Positions 1 to 7,557 of a stretch of DNA of 35,701 bases are shown piece by piece (position 1 is the first letter of the stretch; each line of letters begins with the position of its first letter). Under the pieces are notes generated by a model, which saw only the letters and a program-made list of their open reading frames with translations, ran no database searches and was not told where the DNA came from. Both the position numbers and the translations under genes were made by a program. The DNA is from an uncultured bacterium (lineage in GTDB: Bacteria > Bacillota_I > Bacilli_A > Erysipelotrichales > Erysipelotrichaceae). The stretch is taken from contig CAINEY010000020.1 in the NCBI GenBank assembly GCA_903847945.1, positions 1-35,701 on the forward strand. Direction: 5' to 3'.

Positions 1-13
1 AAGGGAGGTAAAA

Positions 14-1078
14 ATGAAAGAGAAGATTCAAAAATTTGGTCGCTTCCTCAGCGGAATGGTCATGCCGAATCTGGGCGCCTTCGTTGCTTGGGGTCTGATC
101 ACTGCCTTGTTTATTCCGACGGGCTGGCTTGGAAAGTGGGAATATTCCGCTGAATTGTCCAAGACAGTTGGACCGATCATCACCTACTTGCTGCCGATCC
201 TGATCGGGTATACCGGCGGTCGTGTGGTTCATGGTCAACGCGGTGCCGTGGTTGGTGCCGTGGCTACGGCTGGCGTTATCGTCGGCGGTGGCGTTCCGAT
301 GTTCTTGGGCGCCATGATCGTGGGTCCGATTACCGCTTACGTCTTGAAGAAATTTGATGAACTCGTGGATGGCAAGATCGCTTCCGGCTTCGAAATGCTG
401 GTGGCCAACTTCTCCGCCGGGATCATCGCCGCAGTCTTCGCGCTGTTTGCTCAAATCGTTATCGGTCCGATCGTGACCAACGTTACCAACTTCTTCGGCG
501 ATGGCGTCAAAGCGATCGTCGACATGGGCCTCTTGCCCTTGGCTTCCTTGGTGGTTGAACCGGCCAAGATCCTCTTCCTCAACAACGCCATCAACCACGG
601 GGTCTTCGGTCCCTTGGGCTTGGCTCAGGTTGCTGATGCCGGCAAATCCATCTTCTACCTCATTGAAACCAATCCGGGACCGGGCTTGGGCGTTCTGTTG
701 GCCTGTTGGTTCTTCGGTAAAGGCTTAGCCAAAGACTCCGCGCCGAGTGCGATCATCATCCACTTCTTGGGCGGGATCCATGAAATCTACTTCCCGTATG
801 TCCTGATGAATCCGTTGCTGTTGGCCTCCGTCATCTTGGGCGGCGCCACCGGCGTGTTCACCTTCGTTCTCTTGGATGCCGGTCTGGTGGCTCCTCCGTC
901 ACCGGGTTCCGTCTTCGCGTTGGCTGCCATGGCTTCCGCTGATCTGTGGAAAGTCCTGTTGGGCATTGCGACGTCCGCCGCTGTCTCCTTCTTCGTTTCA
1001 TCCTTCATTTATAAATTCACTGAAACCAAAGCTGAACTCGACGAAGCGTCCGCTGTCTCCAAAGCCAACAAAGGTTAA
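14..1078 (+). CDS. mtlA: PTS mannitol transporter, IIC component only
   Basis: Membrane channel of the mannitol phosphotransferase system, which imports mannitol as mannitol-1-phosphate. The 354-residue protein is hydrophobic almost throughout, starts with the typical amphipathic segment [19 protein letters not shown], and carries the conserved GIHE motif at about residues 254-257 ([12 protein letters not shown]), the sugar-contact signature of the family. A strong ribosome site (AAGGGAGGT, bases 1-9) fixes the start. Most MtlA proteins continue into a IIB domain (IICB) or IICBA; this one stops after the IIC domain and a short charged tail, and IIB is a separate gene two bases downstream. The mtlR and mtlD genes nearby support mannitol as substrate, although another hexitol cannot be excluded. 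Confidence 0.93.
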   Translation: MKEKIQKFGRFLSGMVMPNLGAFVAWGLITALFIPTGWLGKWEYSAELSKTVGPIITYLLPILIGYTGGRVVHGQRGAVVGAVATAGVIVGGGVPMFLGAMIVGPITAYVLKKFDELVDGKIASGFEMLVANFSAGIIAAVFALFAQIVIGPIVTNVTNFFGDGVKAIVDMGLLPLASLVVEPAKILFLNNAINHGVFGPLGLAQVADAGKSIFYLIETNPGPGLGVLLACWFFGKGLAKDSAPSAIIIHFLGGIHEIYFPYVLMNPLLLASVILGGATGVFTFVLLDAGLVAPPSPGSVFALAAMASADLWKVLLGIATSAAVSFFVSSFIYKFTETKAELDEASAVSKANKG

Positions 1079-1080
1079 TC

Positions 1081-1368
1081 ATGGCCTCGATCAAGAAAAT
1101 CGTGTTTGCCTGTGACGCTGGCATGGGGTCCAGCGCGATGGGGGCGAGCACCCTTAAGAAGAAACTCAAAACGGCCGGTGTCGACATCGCCGTGACGCAC
1201 ACGTCGATCGAAGACGTACCGTCGGATGTCCAACTGATCGTGACGCATGATTCTTTAGCGGCTCGCGCACGGAAAGAACACCCCGGCGTCGAAGTGATCT
1301 CCATCAAGAATTTTGTCGGCGCTCCAGAATACGACTTGATCGTCAAGCGTTTCACGGAAGACAAATAA
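1081..1368 (+). CDS. PTS mannitol IIB component, stand-alone
   Basis: A 95-residue cytoplasmic phosphocarrier that passes phosphate from IIA to mannitol bound in IIC. The phosphorylated cysteine is Cys11 in FACDAGMGSSAMGA, the mannitol-type IIB active loop. It lies two bases after the IIC stop and has only a weak ribosome site (AAAGG), so translation is probably coupled to IIC. It matches the length of one IIB domain, so the usual IICB fusion is split here. A second, related IIB domain occurs in the IIB-IIA fusion at 3607, so the locus encodes two phosphorylatable IIB domains for one IIC. A hairpin terminator follows directly. Confidence 0.92.
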   Translation: MASIKKIVFACDAGMGSSAMGASTLKKKLKTAGVDIAVTHTSIEDVPSDVQLIVTHDSLAARARKEHPGVEVISIKNFVGAPEYDLIVKRFTEDK

Positions 1369-1372
1369 TCCC

Positions 1373-1400
1373 AAAAGGAACCCAAACGGGTTCCTTTTTT
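1373..1400 (+). terminator. Rho-independent terminator after the PTS IIB gene
   Basis: An 11-bp stem, AAAAGGAACCC (1373-1383) with GGGTTCCTTTT (1388-1398), encloses a 4-base AAAC loop and runs into a T tract. It separates the IIC-IIB transcript from mtlR. Some read-through is possible. Confidence 0.9.
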
Positions 1401-1467
1401 ACTTTTGGCAGTAAGGGTTTCACGCACAATTCAATTCTGTCACTAAGCATTCGTCAGCGAACTTGCG

Positions 1468-1473
1468 TATAAT
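1468..1473 (+). promoter_or_regulatory. -10 box (TATAAT) of mtlR, 7 bases before its ATG
   Basis: A perfect TATAAT ends 7 bases before the ATG at 1481. No convincing -35 hexamer lies at 16-18 bases. If this is the real promoter, transcription would begin at or next to the start codon and the mRNA would be leaderless. The bases between, GGGGGTG, are purine-rich but too close to the ATG for a normal ribosome site. Confidence 0.5.
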
Positions 1474-1480
1474 GGGGGTG

Positions 1481-3610
1481 ATGAGTAACCGACTCGCGAT
1501 TCTTTCCCCGCGCATGATCCAAGCCTTAGCCATTCTTTCCGACAGCGATGCATACTTGACCGTCTCGGAGTTGGCGCTTTTAGTGAAGACCTCCAAACGG
1601 ACCCTCTTCCGGGAAATGAAGGACATCAACGGGATCCTACGCCCTTATCAGCTCCAACTCAGCTCAAAAACCGGATTAGGCGTCAAACTCGACGGCAGTG
1701 TCGATGATCGCCTGCATTTTAAGAGTTTACTGCTTCAGATCTCTGCCAATCAGGGGATGTTGGATAAGGATGAACGCCAGCAGGTCCTCTTGGCCGAACT
1801 CCTTAAAAACAAGGGTCTTCAAAAACTGATCACCTACGCCCATCAGTTCCAAGTCTCCGAAGCCACCATCTCCAACGACATCAACAGTTTGGAGCCCTTA
1901 CTCAACGATTACCATTTGACCCTGGTTCGTAAGCCCGGCAACAACCTCACCTGTGAAGGCAGCGAAGAAGACTTCCGCAAGGCCATCACCGATTTCATCT
2001 ACCAGCACATCGAAGAAGACAAGTTCTCCCGTTTGATTTCCAGCCGCAATACGCCCTGGGACATCGAAGATTACTTCCGCCATCAAGGCCCGGATTCCAT
2101 CCTGTCCGTTCTCAACAAGGAGATCCTCTGGCAAGTCATCCAAGTCCTCAAGGACAACGATAACGTGTGGATCCACCGCTTGGCCCAAAATTCCTACATC
2201 GGCCTGATCCTGCATCTGACCATCGCCATCGAACGCATGCGCCATCACGATCCCATCCTGATCGGAGAAGAACTTTTGGCTCGTTTACGCAAGGATCCGA
2301 TGTTTGAACGGGCGAAAGAGTTGGCCGAACACTTCGAAGACGAGTTCGACCTCACCTTCCCGCATGAAGAACTGGCTTATATTACGATGCATCTTAAGGG
2401 AGCAAGGCTCTTGCACATCGAGGAACAACCCGCTTCGGAACTTGAAGATGTGGTGTCGCCGTATGAACTGCAACGGCTGGTGTATCAGCTGGTCGACCAT
2501 TTCGAAGCTGTTACTCACAGCAGCGTCAAACAAGATGACCTCTTAATCAGCGGACTGATCACGCACTTGCGACCGGCCCTCACGCGCATCAAATACAAAC
2601 TGCAGATCCGCAACCCCTTACTTAAACAGATCCAGACCCAGTACCCTGAGGTCTACCGTCAAACCTTGATCGCCACTCAACGTTTAGGTCAGCAACATCA
2701 GCTTCTCTTCAATGACGATGAAGTGGCGTATCTGGCCTTGCACTTCGGAGCCGCCTTGGAACGCTTAACCCAGAATGTTCCGCGGCGGATCGTCAATGTG
2801 GCCGTCTTGTGTGCCTCCGGCATCGGGATCAGTGCCTTGTTGGCTTCCCGCATCAAACGCCTCTTCAAAGACGACATCACGATCGTTCCCCGATCGCAGG
2901 TCGATCTGGATCAGTTGTCTCATGAGAACTTCGACTTGTTGATCAGCACGATGGAATTGGGACCGACCCCCTTACCGGTGATCCAGGTCAATCCGCTCCT
3001 CTCGGATGCGGACATTGAAACCATCAAGAGCCAAGTCTATGCGCTCAGCCAACTCCCCAGACGCCATGAAACCAGTGCGGTGACCCCCACCGATCACATT
3101 CAAGCGATCCGGGATGTCAGCAGTGCCCTCAGTGCCTTGATCGATGGCGTCGACTCCATCGCCGTCAAAGCCGATCTCAGCAAAGATCAACTCATCAGTC
3201 TGGCTGGGTATCGCATCGGCAAGAACGAGCGCCAAGGCAAACAGATCGTGCATGACCTGCATGAACGGGAAGCCTTGGGAGCTGTCATTCTCGAAGAAGA
3301 CGGATTCATGCTGTTTCATGCCAAGTCATCGGGGGTAACCCATCCGGTCATGATGGTGTTCCGTCCCGAAGTTGGCGTCTTTACCCACTTGGATGCCTCC
3401 AACATCCATGTCGTCGTCATCTTATTGATCCCGCCGGAGGTTCACCCTGAACTCCATCGATTGATGAGTGTCCTCTCCGCTTCGCTCTTGGAAGATGAAT
3501 CCTATAAAGCAGCTGTCTTCGGTGAGGATAAACACCGACTGAAACAGGAGGTCAAACGCCGCGTGAGTGAACCCTTCAACGCCTGGATCCTGACCCAGGT
3601 GACCCCATGA
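1481..3610 (+). CDS. mtlR: MtlR-type PRD transcriptional activator of the mannitol operon
   Basis: DNA-binding regulator whose activity is set by PTS phosphorylation. About 709 residues in the expected order: N-terminal helix-turn-helix (LTVSELALLVKTSKRTLFRE), a second HTH-like region, two PTS regulation domains with conserved histidines (ITMHLKGARLL; VAYLALHFGAALERL), a GatB-like IIB domain with a cysteine (AVLCASGIGISALLASR), and a C-terminal IIA-like domain with a histidine in FMLFHAKSSGV. The IIA-like domain lacks the usual P-H-G of catalytic IIA proteins, as expected for a regulatory copy. I choose the ATG at 1481; in-frame TTG 1463, ATG 1472 and GTG 1478 overlap the -10 box. It lies between the IIC/IIB genes and the IIB-IIA gene, whose ATG overlaps its stop. 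Confidence 0.92.
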   Translation: MSNRLAILSPRMIQALAILSDSDAYLTVSELALLVKTSKRTLFREMKDINGILRPYQLQLSSKTGLGVKLDGSVDDRLHFKSLLLQISANQGMLDKDERQQVLLAELLKNKGLQKLITYAHQFQVSEATISNDINSLEPLLNDYHLTLVRKPGNNLTCEGSEEDFRKAITDFIYQHIEEDKFSRLISSRNTPWDIEDYFRHQGPDSILSVLNKEILWQVIQVLKDNDNVWIHRLAQNSYIGLILHLTIAIERMRHHDPILIGEELLARLRKDPMFERAKELAEHFEDEFDLTFPHEELAYITMHLKGARLLHIEEQPASELEDVVSPYELQRLVYQLVDHFEAVTHSSVKQDDLLISGLITHLRPALTRIKYKLQIRNPLLKQIQTQYPEVYRQTLIATQRLGQQHQLLFNDDEVAYLALHFGAALERLTQNVPRRIVNVAVLCASGIGISALLASRIKRLFKDDITIVPRSQVDLDQLSHENFDLLISTMELGPTPLPVIQVNPLLSDADIETIKSQVYALSQLPRRHETSAVTPTDHIQAIRDVSSALSALIDGVDSIAVKADLSKDQLISLAGYRIGKNERQGKQIVHDLHEREALGAVILEEDGFMLFHAKSSGVTHPVMMVFRPEVGVFTHLDASNIHVVVILLIPPEVHPELHRLMSVLSASLLEDESYKAAVFGEDKHRLKQEVKRRVSEPFNAWILTQVTP

Positions 3611-4323
3611 ATCCCACCATTGTCGTCGTGTGCGATGCCGGGATGGGCTCCAGTGCTTTAGGAGCCAGCCTGCTTAAACGCGAACTGCGCAAGCTGAATC
3701 TTGTCGCTCAAGTCTCCAACGTCTCAGTCGACACCGACATCGGGCATGCCGATCTGGTGGTGACCCATCACAGCTTTGAAGAGCGTTTGCGAAAAGCCTA
3801 TCCCAACGCCAAAGTCTTCGGACTCATCGACTTCGTATCCATCGACTACTACAGAAAGGTCATCGAGGAGGTAAAAATCATGAACCGTCTGCCCGTCTTA
3901 CTCAAAGAAAACATCGCGGTGAACTGCCCGACCACGGACAGCGACACCGCCATCCGCAAAGCCGGGGAAGCCTTAGTGGCCAGCGGTTACGTGGAACCCG
4001 AATACATCGAAGGCATGCTGGAACGCGATCACAGCCTCTCCGTCTACATGGGCAACGCGATTGCTTTACCGCACGGGGAATACGAGTACAAACGCTACAT
4101 CAAAACCAGCGGCATCGTTGTGCACATCTACCCCCAAGGCATCGACTGGCACGGGGAAAAGGTCCAGTTAGTTGTTGGTTTGGCCGGTCAAGGCGAAGAC
4201 CACATGACCATCCTCTCCAACATCGCTACGGTGTTTGGGGAAGAGGAAGAAGTCGCCAGAGTCGTGGCACATCAGGATGTCGAGGTCATCTACACGTTAC
4301 TGACCCAGGAGAACGATCTATGA
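3607..4323 (+). CDS. PTS mannitol IIB-IIA fusion protein
   Basis: A 238-residue cytoplasmic PTS protein with two domains. Residues 1-90 form a IIB domain with phosphocysteine Cys9 (VVCDAGMGSSALGAS), similar to the free IIB at 1081. Residues 92-238 form a mannitol/fructose-type IIA domain with the phosphohistidine His156 in GNAIALPHGEYEYK. IIA takes phosphate from HPr and passes it to IIB. The gene overlaps the mtlR stop by ATGA and is overlapped by mtlD. At the domain junction an ideal ribosome site, GAGGAGGT (3865-3872), stands 7 bases before the in-frame ATG at 3880 (Met92), so free IIA may also be made. Usual mannitol systems have IICBA, or IICB plus a free IIA; IIB-IIA is an uncommon order. 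Confidence 0.9.
   Translation: MNPTIVVVCDAGMGSSALGASLLKRELRKLNLVAQVSNVSVDTDIGHADLVVTHHSFEERLRKAYPNAKVFGLIDFVSIDYYRKVIEEVKIMNRLPVLLKENIAVNCPTTDSDTAIRKAGEALVASGYVEPEYIEGMLERDHSLSVYMGNAIALPHGEYEYKRYIKTSGIVVHIYPQGIDWHGEKVQLVVGLAGQGEDHMTILSNIATVFGEEEEVARVVAHQDVEVIYTLLTQENDL
3865..3882 (+). promoter_or_regulatory. Internal ribosome site and start codon for a free IIA
   Basis: GAGGAGGT at 3865-3872, seven bases of spacer, then ATG at 3880-3882 in frame with the IIB-IIA gene. It is at least as strong as most true ribosome sites in this window. Starting here would give a 147-residue protein beginning MNRLPVLLKENIAV, the expected N-terminus and length of a free IIA. A second product is inferred, not shown. 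Confidence 0.65.
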
Positions 4324-5450
4324 AACATGCGGTTCATTTCGGCGCCGGAAACATCGGGCGTGGCTTTATCGGTTTACTGCTCAATCAGTCCGGGTATCAC
4401 GTGACCTTCTTGGATGTCAGTGAGACCCTCATCAATCACTTGAAGGCTCAACGGCGGTATACCGTCGAACTCGTTGGAGAGACCGTAACCGCCATTGATG
4501 TTGAGGATGTGGATGCGCTGCACAGTGTTCACGATGCGCAAGCAGCGACCCAAGCCCTCTTGCAAGCCGATTTGATCACCACGGCTGTTGGTCCCTCGAT
4601 CTTGCCGATCGTGGCGCGTCAACTCGTTGCGGTCTTTGAAACGCAAGCCACCTACAAGGTCAATCGTTTGGTCAACGTCATTGCGTGTGAGAACACCATC
4701 GGTGGGTCCACGCAGATCAAACATGCCTTGATGCCGCTCTTAAGTGCTGATGCCCAAGCGTACGTGAACACCTACGTGGGGTTTCCGGATGCAGCCGTCG
4801 ATCGCATCGTCCCTAATCAGCACCATGCTGATCCGTTAACCGTCCAAGTCGAACCGTTCTACGAATGGGTCGTGGATGCGAAAGCCGTCAAAGGCGAACT
4901 GAAAGTCATCGGGATGCACCTTTCCGATAAACTTCAGGCCTACATCGAACGCAAACTCTTCACCGTCAACACCGGTCATGCGACTGTCGCTTATGTGGCT
5001 TACGCCAAAGGTTATGCCACGATTCGCGATGCCATGGCCGATGACGAGATTGCCGACTTGGCTAATGGCGTCCTGCAGGAAACCGGAGCGCTCTTATCCG
5101 CTAAACACGGCTTTGGACGGGATGAACAAGCTGCCTACATCGCCAAGACCCTCGAACGTTTCCGTAACCCGCACATCGCGGATGAAGCCGTTCGCGTCGC
5201 GCGTTCACCCTTGCGCAAGCTCTCCGCCAATGATCGGTTCATCAAACCTTTACGGGAATGTTTGGATCTGAAACTGCCCACAGAAAATCTGCAGAAGGCG
5301 ATTCGTAACGCCATGAACTATGATTATGCGGAGGATCCCGAAGCCGTTAAGCTTCAGGCGCTGATCGCAGAGAAGGGTCGTCATGATGCCTTGATGAGCA
5401 TCAGCGGCTTCGATCTTTACGTCAAAACCATTGCCGACATCACCCAATAA
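4320..5450 (+). CDS. mtlD: Mannitol-1-phosphate 5-dehydrogenase
   Basis: Cytoplasmic enzyme that oxidises mannitol-1-phosphate to fructose-6-phosphate with NAD+, feeding imported mannitol into glycolysis. The 376-residue length matches the family. The N-terminus MKHAVHFGAGNIGRGFIG holds the dinucleotide-binding glycine motif. Conserved long-chain polyol dehydrogenase segments follow: VNVIACENTIGGST near residue 125, and KLFTVNTGHATVAYVAYAKG near residues 212-231. The ATG overlaps the IIB-IIA stop by four bases, so import and oxidation are translated together. A strong terminator follows the stop. Confidence 0.95.
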   Translation: MKHAVHFGAGNIGRGFIGLLLNQSGYHVTFLDVSETLINHLKAQRRYTVELVGETVTAIDVEDVDALHSVHDAQAATQALLQADLITTAVGPSILPIVARQLVAVFETQATYKVNRLVNVIACENTIGGSTQIKHALMPLLSADAQAYVNTYVGFPDAAVDRIVPNQHHADPLTVQVEPFYEWVVDAKAVKGELKVIGMHLSDKLQAYIERKLFTVNTGHATVAYVAYAKGYATIRDAMADDEIADLANGVLQETGALLSAKHGFGRDEQAAYIAKTLERFRNPHIADEAVRVARSPLRKLSANDRFIKPLRECLDLKLPTENLQKAIRNAMNYDYAEDPEAVKLQALIAEKGRHDALMSISGFDLYVKTIADITQ

Positions 5451-5461
5451 TCGCCCACTAA

Positions 5462-5488
5462 AACAACCGGAACGACCGGTTGTTTTTT
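5462..5488 (+). terminator. Rho-independent terminator of the mannitol operon
   Basis: A 9-bp stem, AACAACCGG (5462-5470) with CCGGTTGTT (5476-5484), has a 5-base loop and is followed by T residues. It lies 12 bases after the mtlD stop. Confidence 0.92.
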
Positions 5489-5515
5489 AAGTGTGGGGAA
5501 GAAGTGCGATTTCAC

Positions 5516-5529
5516 CGAAAACGCTTACA
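5516..5529 (+). promoter_or_regulatory. cre-like site (catabolite repression element)
   Basis: CGAAAACGCTTACA matches the CcpA cre consensus TGNAARCGNWWWCA at all specified positions but the first. It lies just upstream of the -35 box of the thiolase operon. CcpA control by preferred sugars is inferred. Because the site is upstream of the promoter, it could activate or repress. Confidence 0.5.
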
Positions 5530-5535
5530 AACCTG

Positions 5536-5564
5536 TTGACAAAACCAAACGGCTCATCTAAACT
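5536..5564 (+). promoter_or_regulatory. Promoter of the thiolase-ABC importer operon
   Basis: A perfect -35 TTGACA (5536-5541), 17-base spacer and a -10 TAAACT (5559-5564, 4 of 6). Transcription would start near 5571, upstream of an 18-bp palindrome and the thiolase ribosome site. Confidence 0.6.
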
Positions 5565-5583
5565 AAAACTGTAATATGAATCA

Positions 5584-5601
5584 CCTTTCATATATGAAAG
5601 G
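5584..5601 (+). promoter_or_regulatory. 18-bp perfect palindrome, candidate TetR-family operator
   Basis: CCTTTCATATATGAAAGG equals its own reverse complement over 18 bases. It lies between the predicted transcription start and the thiolase ribosome site, a classical repressor position. The only DNA-binding regulator in this operon is the TetR-family protein at 16372, so it is the natural candidate to bind here; that link is inferred. There is no T tract, so it is not a terminator. Confidence 0.6.
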
Positions 5602-5612
5602 ACAGGAGCGTT

Positions 5613-6818
5613 ATGTCGAAAGTGTATGTGGTCAGTGCCAAGCGGACGGCACTGGGATCCTTTCTAGGGTCCTTGAAGTCCGTTTCCGACGGGGATCTGG
5701 GAGCTGTCGTCATCAAAGCCGTTCTTGAGGATGCCAAGCTGGATCCGAAACACCTCGATGAAGTCGTCATGGGGAACATCCTTCCGGCCGGTCAAGGCCA
5801 AGGGGTTGCCCGTCAAGCGGCCATCAAGGCCGGGGTTCCGGTGAGTGTGCCGGCCTACGGGGTCAACATGGTGTGCGGTTCAGGAATGAAGAGCGTCATG
5901 TTGGCGTATACCGCCATCAAAGCCGGGATCCATCAGTTGGTGGTGGCCGGTGGCGTGGAGAACATGAGCCAAGCACCGTACCTGGTCAACAAAGATGTGC
6001 GTACCGGAGTCAAAATGGGTCCGCTGACGATGAATGACCACATGCTGAGTGATGCGTTGTGGGATGCCTTTGACGGGCAGCACATGGGCGTCACCGCAGA
6101 GAACATCGCTACAAAGTATAACATTTCCCGCGAAACGCAAGAAGCCTTTGCCTACGCATCTCAACAAAAAGCCATTAAAGCGGTTGATTCCGGTGCTTTC
6201 GCCGAAGAAATCGTCCCGTTGACCGTGAAAGTCGGTAAAGACGAGCTCGTCTTCGCCAACGATGAATACCCCAACCGTAAAACCGATCTGGCTAGACTGG
6301 CTGGATTGCGGCCGGCCTTCAAAAAGGACGGATCGGTGACCGCCGGAACCTCTTCCGGCATCAATGACGGTGCTAGCGCGATGCTTTTGGCTTCGGAAGA
6401 AGCCGTAAAGCAATTTGATTTACGTCCTCTGGTTGAATTGATCGGGATAGGGCAGGGCGGTGTCGAGCCGACACTGATGGGACTCGGTCCTACCCCGGCG
6501 ATTCGACAAGCCCTCAAACAGGCGGGCCTCAAACTCAGCGACATCGATGTCTTCGAACTCAATGAAGCGTTTGCGGCACAAAGTCTGGGCGTCGTGCATG
6601 AGTTGTCGGAAGAACACGGGATGAGCGAAGAAGCCATCCTCGCCAAGACTAACCCCTACGGCGGAGCCATTGCCTTGGGTCATCCGGTCGGGGCTTCGGG
6701 AAACCGCATTCTGGTGACCCTGGTTCACGACATGTTGCACAGCGATGCGAAACTGGGACTGGCGTCCTTGTGCATCGGGGGCGGGATGGGCACAGCCGTC
6801 ATCGCCAAAAAACTCTAG
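5613..6818 (+). CDS. Acetyl-CoA C-acetyltransferase (thiolase II family)
   Basis: Condenses two acetyl-CoA to acetoacetyl-CoA or, in the degradative direction, cleaves 3-ketoacyl-CoA with CoA. The 401-residue length is normal. The nucleophile is Cys88 (NMVCGSGMKSV); the other conserved elements are NEAFAAQ, His357 (GGAIALGHPVGASGNR) and the second cysteine Cys387 (CIGGGMGTA). All catalytic residues are present. It is the first gene of a twelve-gene locus with a dehydrogenase, a CoA-transferase and an ABC importer, which favours cleavage to acetyl-CoA. The ribosome site is AGGAGCG, placed just after the palindrome, so a bound regulator could affect transcription. Chain-length preference cannot be read from sequence. 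Confidence 0.93.
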   Translation: MSKVYVVSAKRTALGSFLGSLKSVSDGDLGAVVIKAVLEDAKLDPKHLDEVVMGNILPAGQGQGVARQAAIKAGVPVSVPAYGVNMVCGSGMKSVMLAYTAIKAGIHQLVVAGGVENMSQAPYLVNKDVRTGVKMGPLTMNDHMLSDALWDAFDGQHMGVTAENIATKYNISRETQEAFAYASQQKAIKAVDSGAFAEEIVPLTVKVGKDELVFANDEYPNRKTDLARLAGLRPAFKKDGSVTAGTSSGINDGASAMLLASEEAVKQFDLRPLVELIGIGQGGVEPTLMGLGPTPAIRQALKQAGLKLSDIDVFELNEAFAAQSLGVVHELSEEHGMSEEAILAKTNPYGGAIALGHPVGASGNRILVTLVHDMLHSDAKLGLASLCIGGGMGTAVIAKKL

Positions 6819-6837
6819 GAAAGAAGGAACATCACTC

Positions 6838-7557
6838 ATGCGTTTAGAAGGAAAAGTCGCCATCGTCACCGGTGGAGCCAAAGGATTGGGCCAAGCGATG
6901 GCCGAAACCTTCGCCCGTGAAGGCGCCAAAGTCGTTGCGGTCGATATGGGGGATCTGGCTTACAGCAATCCCAACGTGGAAGGGTATAAACTCAACGTCA
7001 CGGATGGAGCCGCGTGCAAAGTCCTGACGGATTACGTCCTTGAAAAATACGGTCGCATCGACATCCTGGTCAACAACGCCGGGATCACCAAGGATGCATT
7101 GACCAAGAAGATGACCGACGACATGTTTGATGCCGTCATCGCCGTCAACCTCAAAGGGGTCTTCAATCTGACCCGTTGGGTGGGACCGGTCATGCAGGAA
7201 GCCAAAGGCGGCAGCATCATCAACATTTCCTCGATCGTTGGCGTCTACGGCAACATCGGCCAAGCCAACTACGCTGCTTCCAAAGCGGGAGTCATCGGGA
7301 TGAGTAAGACCTGGGCCAAGGAGTTTGCGATGAAGGGCGGCAACGTCCGCGTCAACGCCATCGCTCCGGGTTACATCATGACGGACATTCTTAAAACCGT
7401 TCCCCAGGAACTCTTGGATAAATTCGCAGCCATGACGATGTTGGGCCGTTTGGGTCAACCCCATGAGATCGCCGATGCGGCGCTGTGGTTGGCCAGTGAT
7501 GAATCCTCGTACTTCACCGGACAGGTGCTTGAAGTCAATGGAGGCATGAGACTATGA
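6838..7557 (+). CDS. Short-chain dehydrogenase, FabG/acetoacetyl-CoA reductase-like
   Basis: NAD(P)-dependent oxidoreductase, probably interconverting 3-hydroxyacyl and 3-ketoacyl thioesters. The 239-residue protein has the cofactor motif TGGAKGLG (residues 11-18), NNAG (79-82) and the catalytic set Ser132, Tyr145 and Lys149 (YAASK), with the FabG-like ending VLEVNGGMRL. I set the start at ATG 6838, where the SDR fold begins (MRLEGKVAIVTGG) and AAAGAAGGA precedes; the frame is open further upstream but into the thiolase end. Its place after a thiolase suggests a 3-hydroxyacyl-CoA dehydrogenase role in this pathway. A 3-oxoacyl-ACP reductase of fatty acid synthesis is less likely, because no other fab genes are near. 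The next gene overlaps its stop by ATGA. Confidence 0.9.
   Translation: MRLEGKVAIVTGGAKGLGQAMAETFAREGAKVVAVDMGDLAYSNPNVEGYKLNVTDGAACKVLTDYVLEKYGRIDILVNNAGITKDALTKKMTDDMFDAVIAVNLKGVFNLTRWVGPVMQEAKGGSIINISSIVGVYGNIGQANYAASKAGVIGMSKTWAKEFAMKGGNVRVNAIAPGYIMTDILKTVPQELLDKFAAMTMLGRLGQPHEIADAALWLASDESSYFTGQVLEVNGGMRL

Noticed and set aside
5584-5601. Palindrome as a terminator
   Set aside because: No T tract, A-T-rich centre, and position just after a promoter.
5880-6413. 177-codon open frame on the minus strand inside the thiolase gene
   Set aside because: It lies wholly antisense to a clear thiolase, has no ribosome site, and its translation shows no family pattern. It reflects the codon pattern of the + strand.
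6745-6837. Longer N-terminus for the dehydrogenase
   Set aside because: The added 31 residues come from another frame of the thiolase end; the Rossmann fold starts at ATG 6838.
6844-7464. 206-codon open frame on the minus strand inside the dehydrogenase gene
   Set aside because: Antisense shadow of the SDR gene; no ribosome site.
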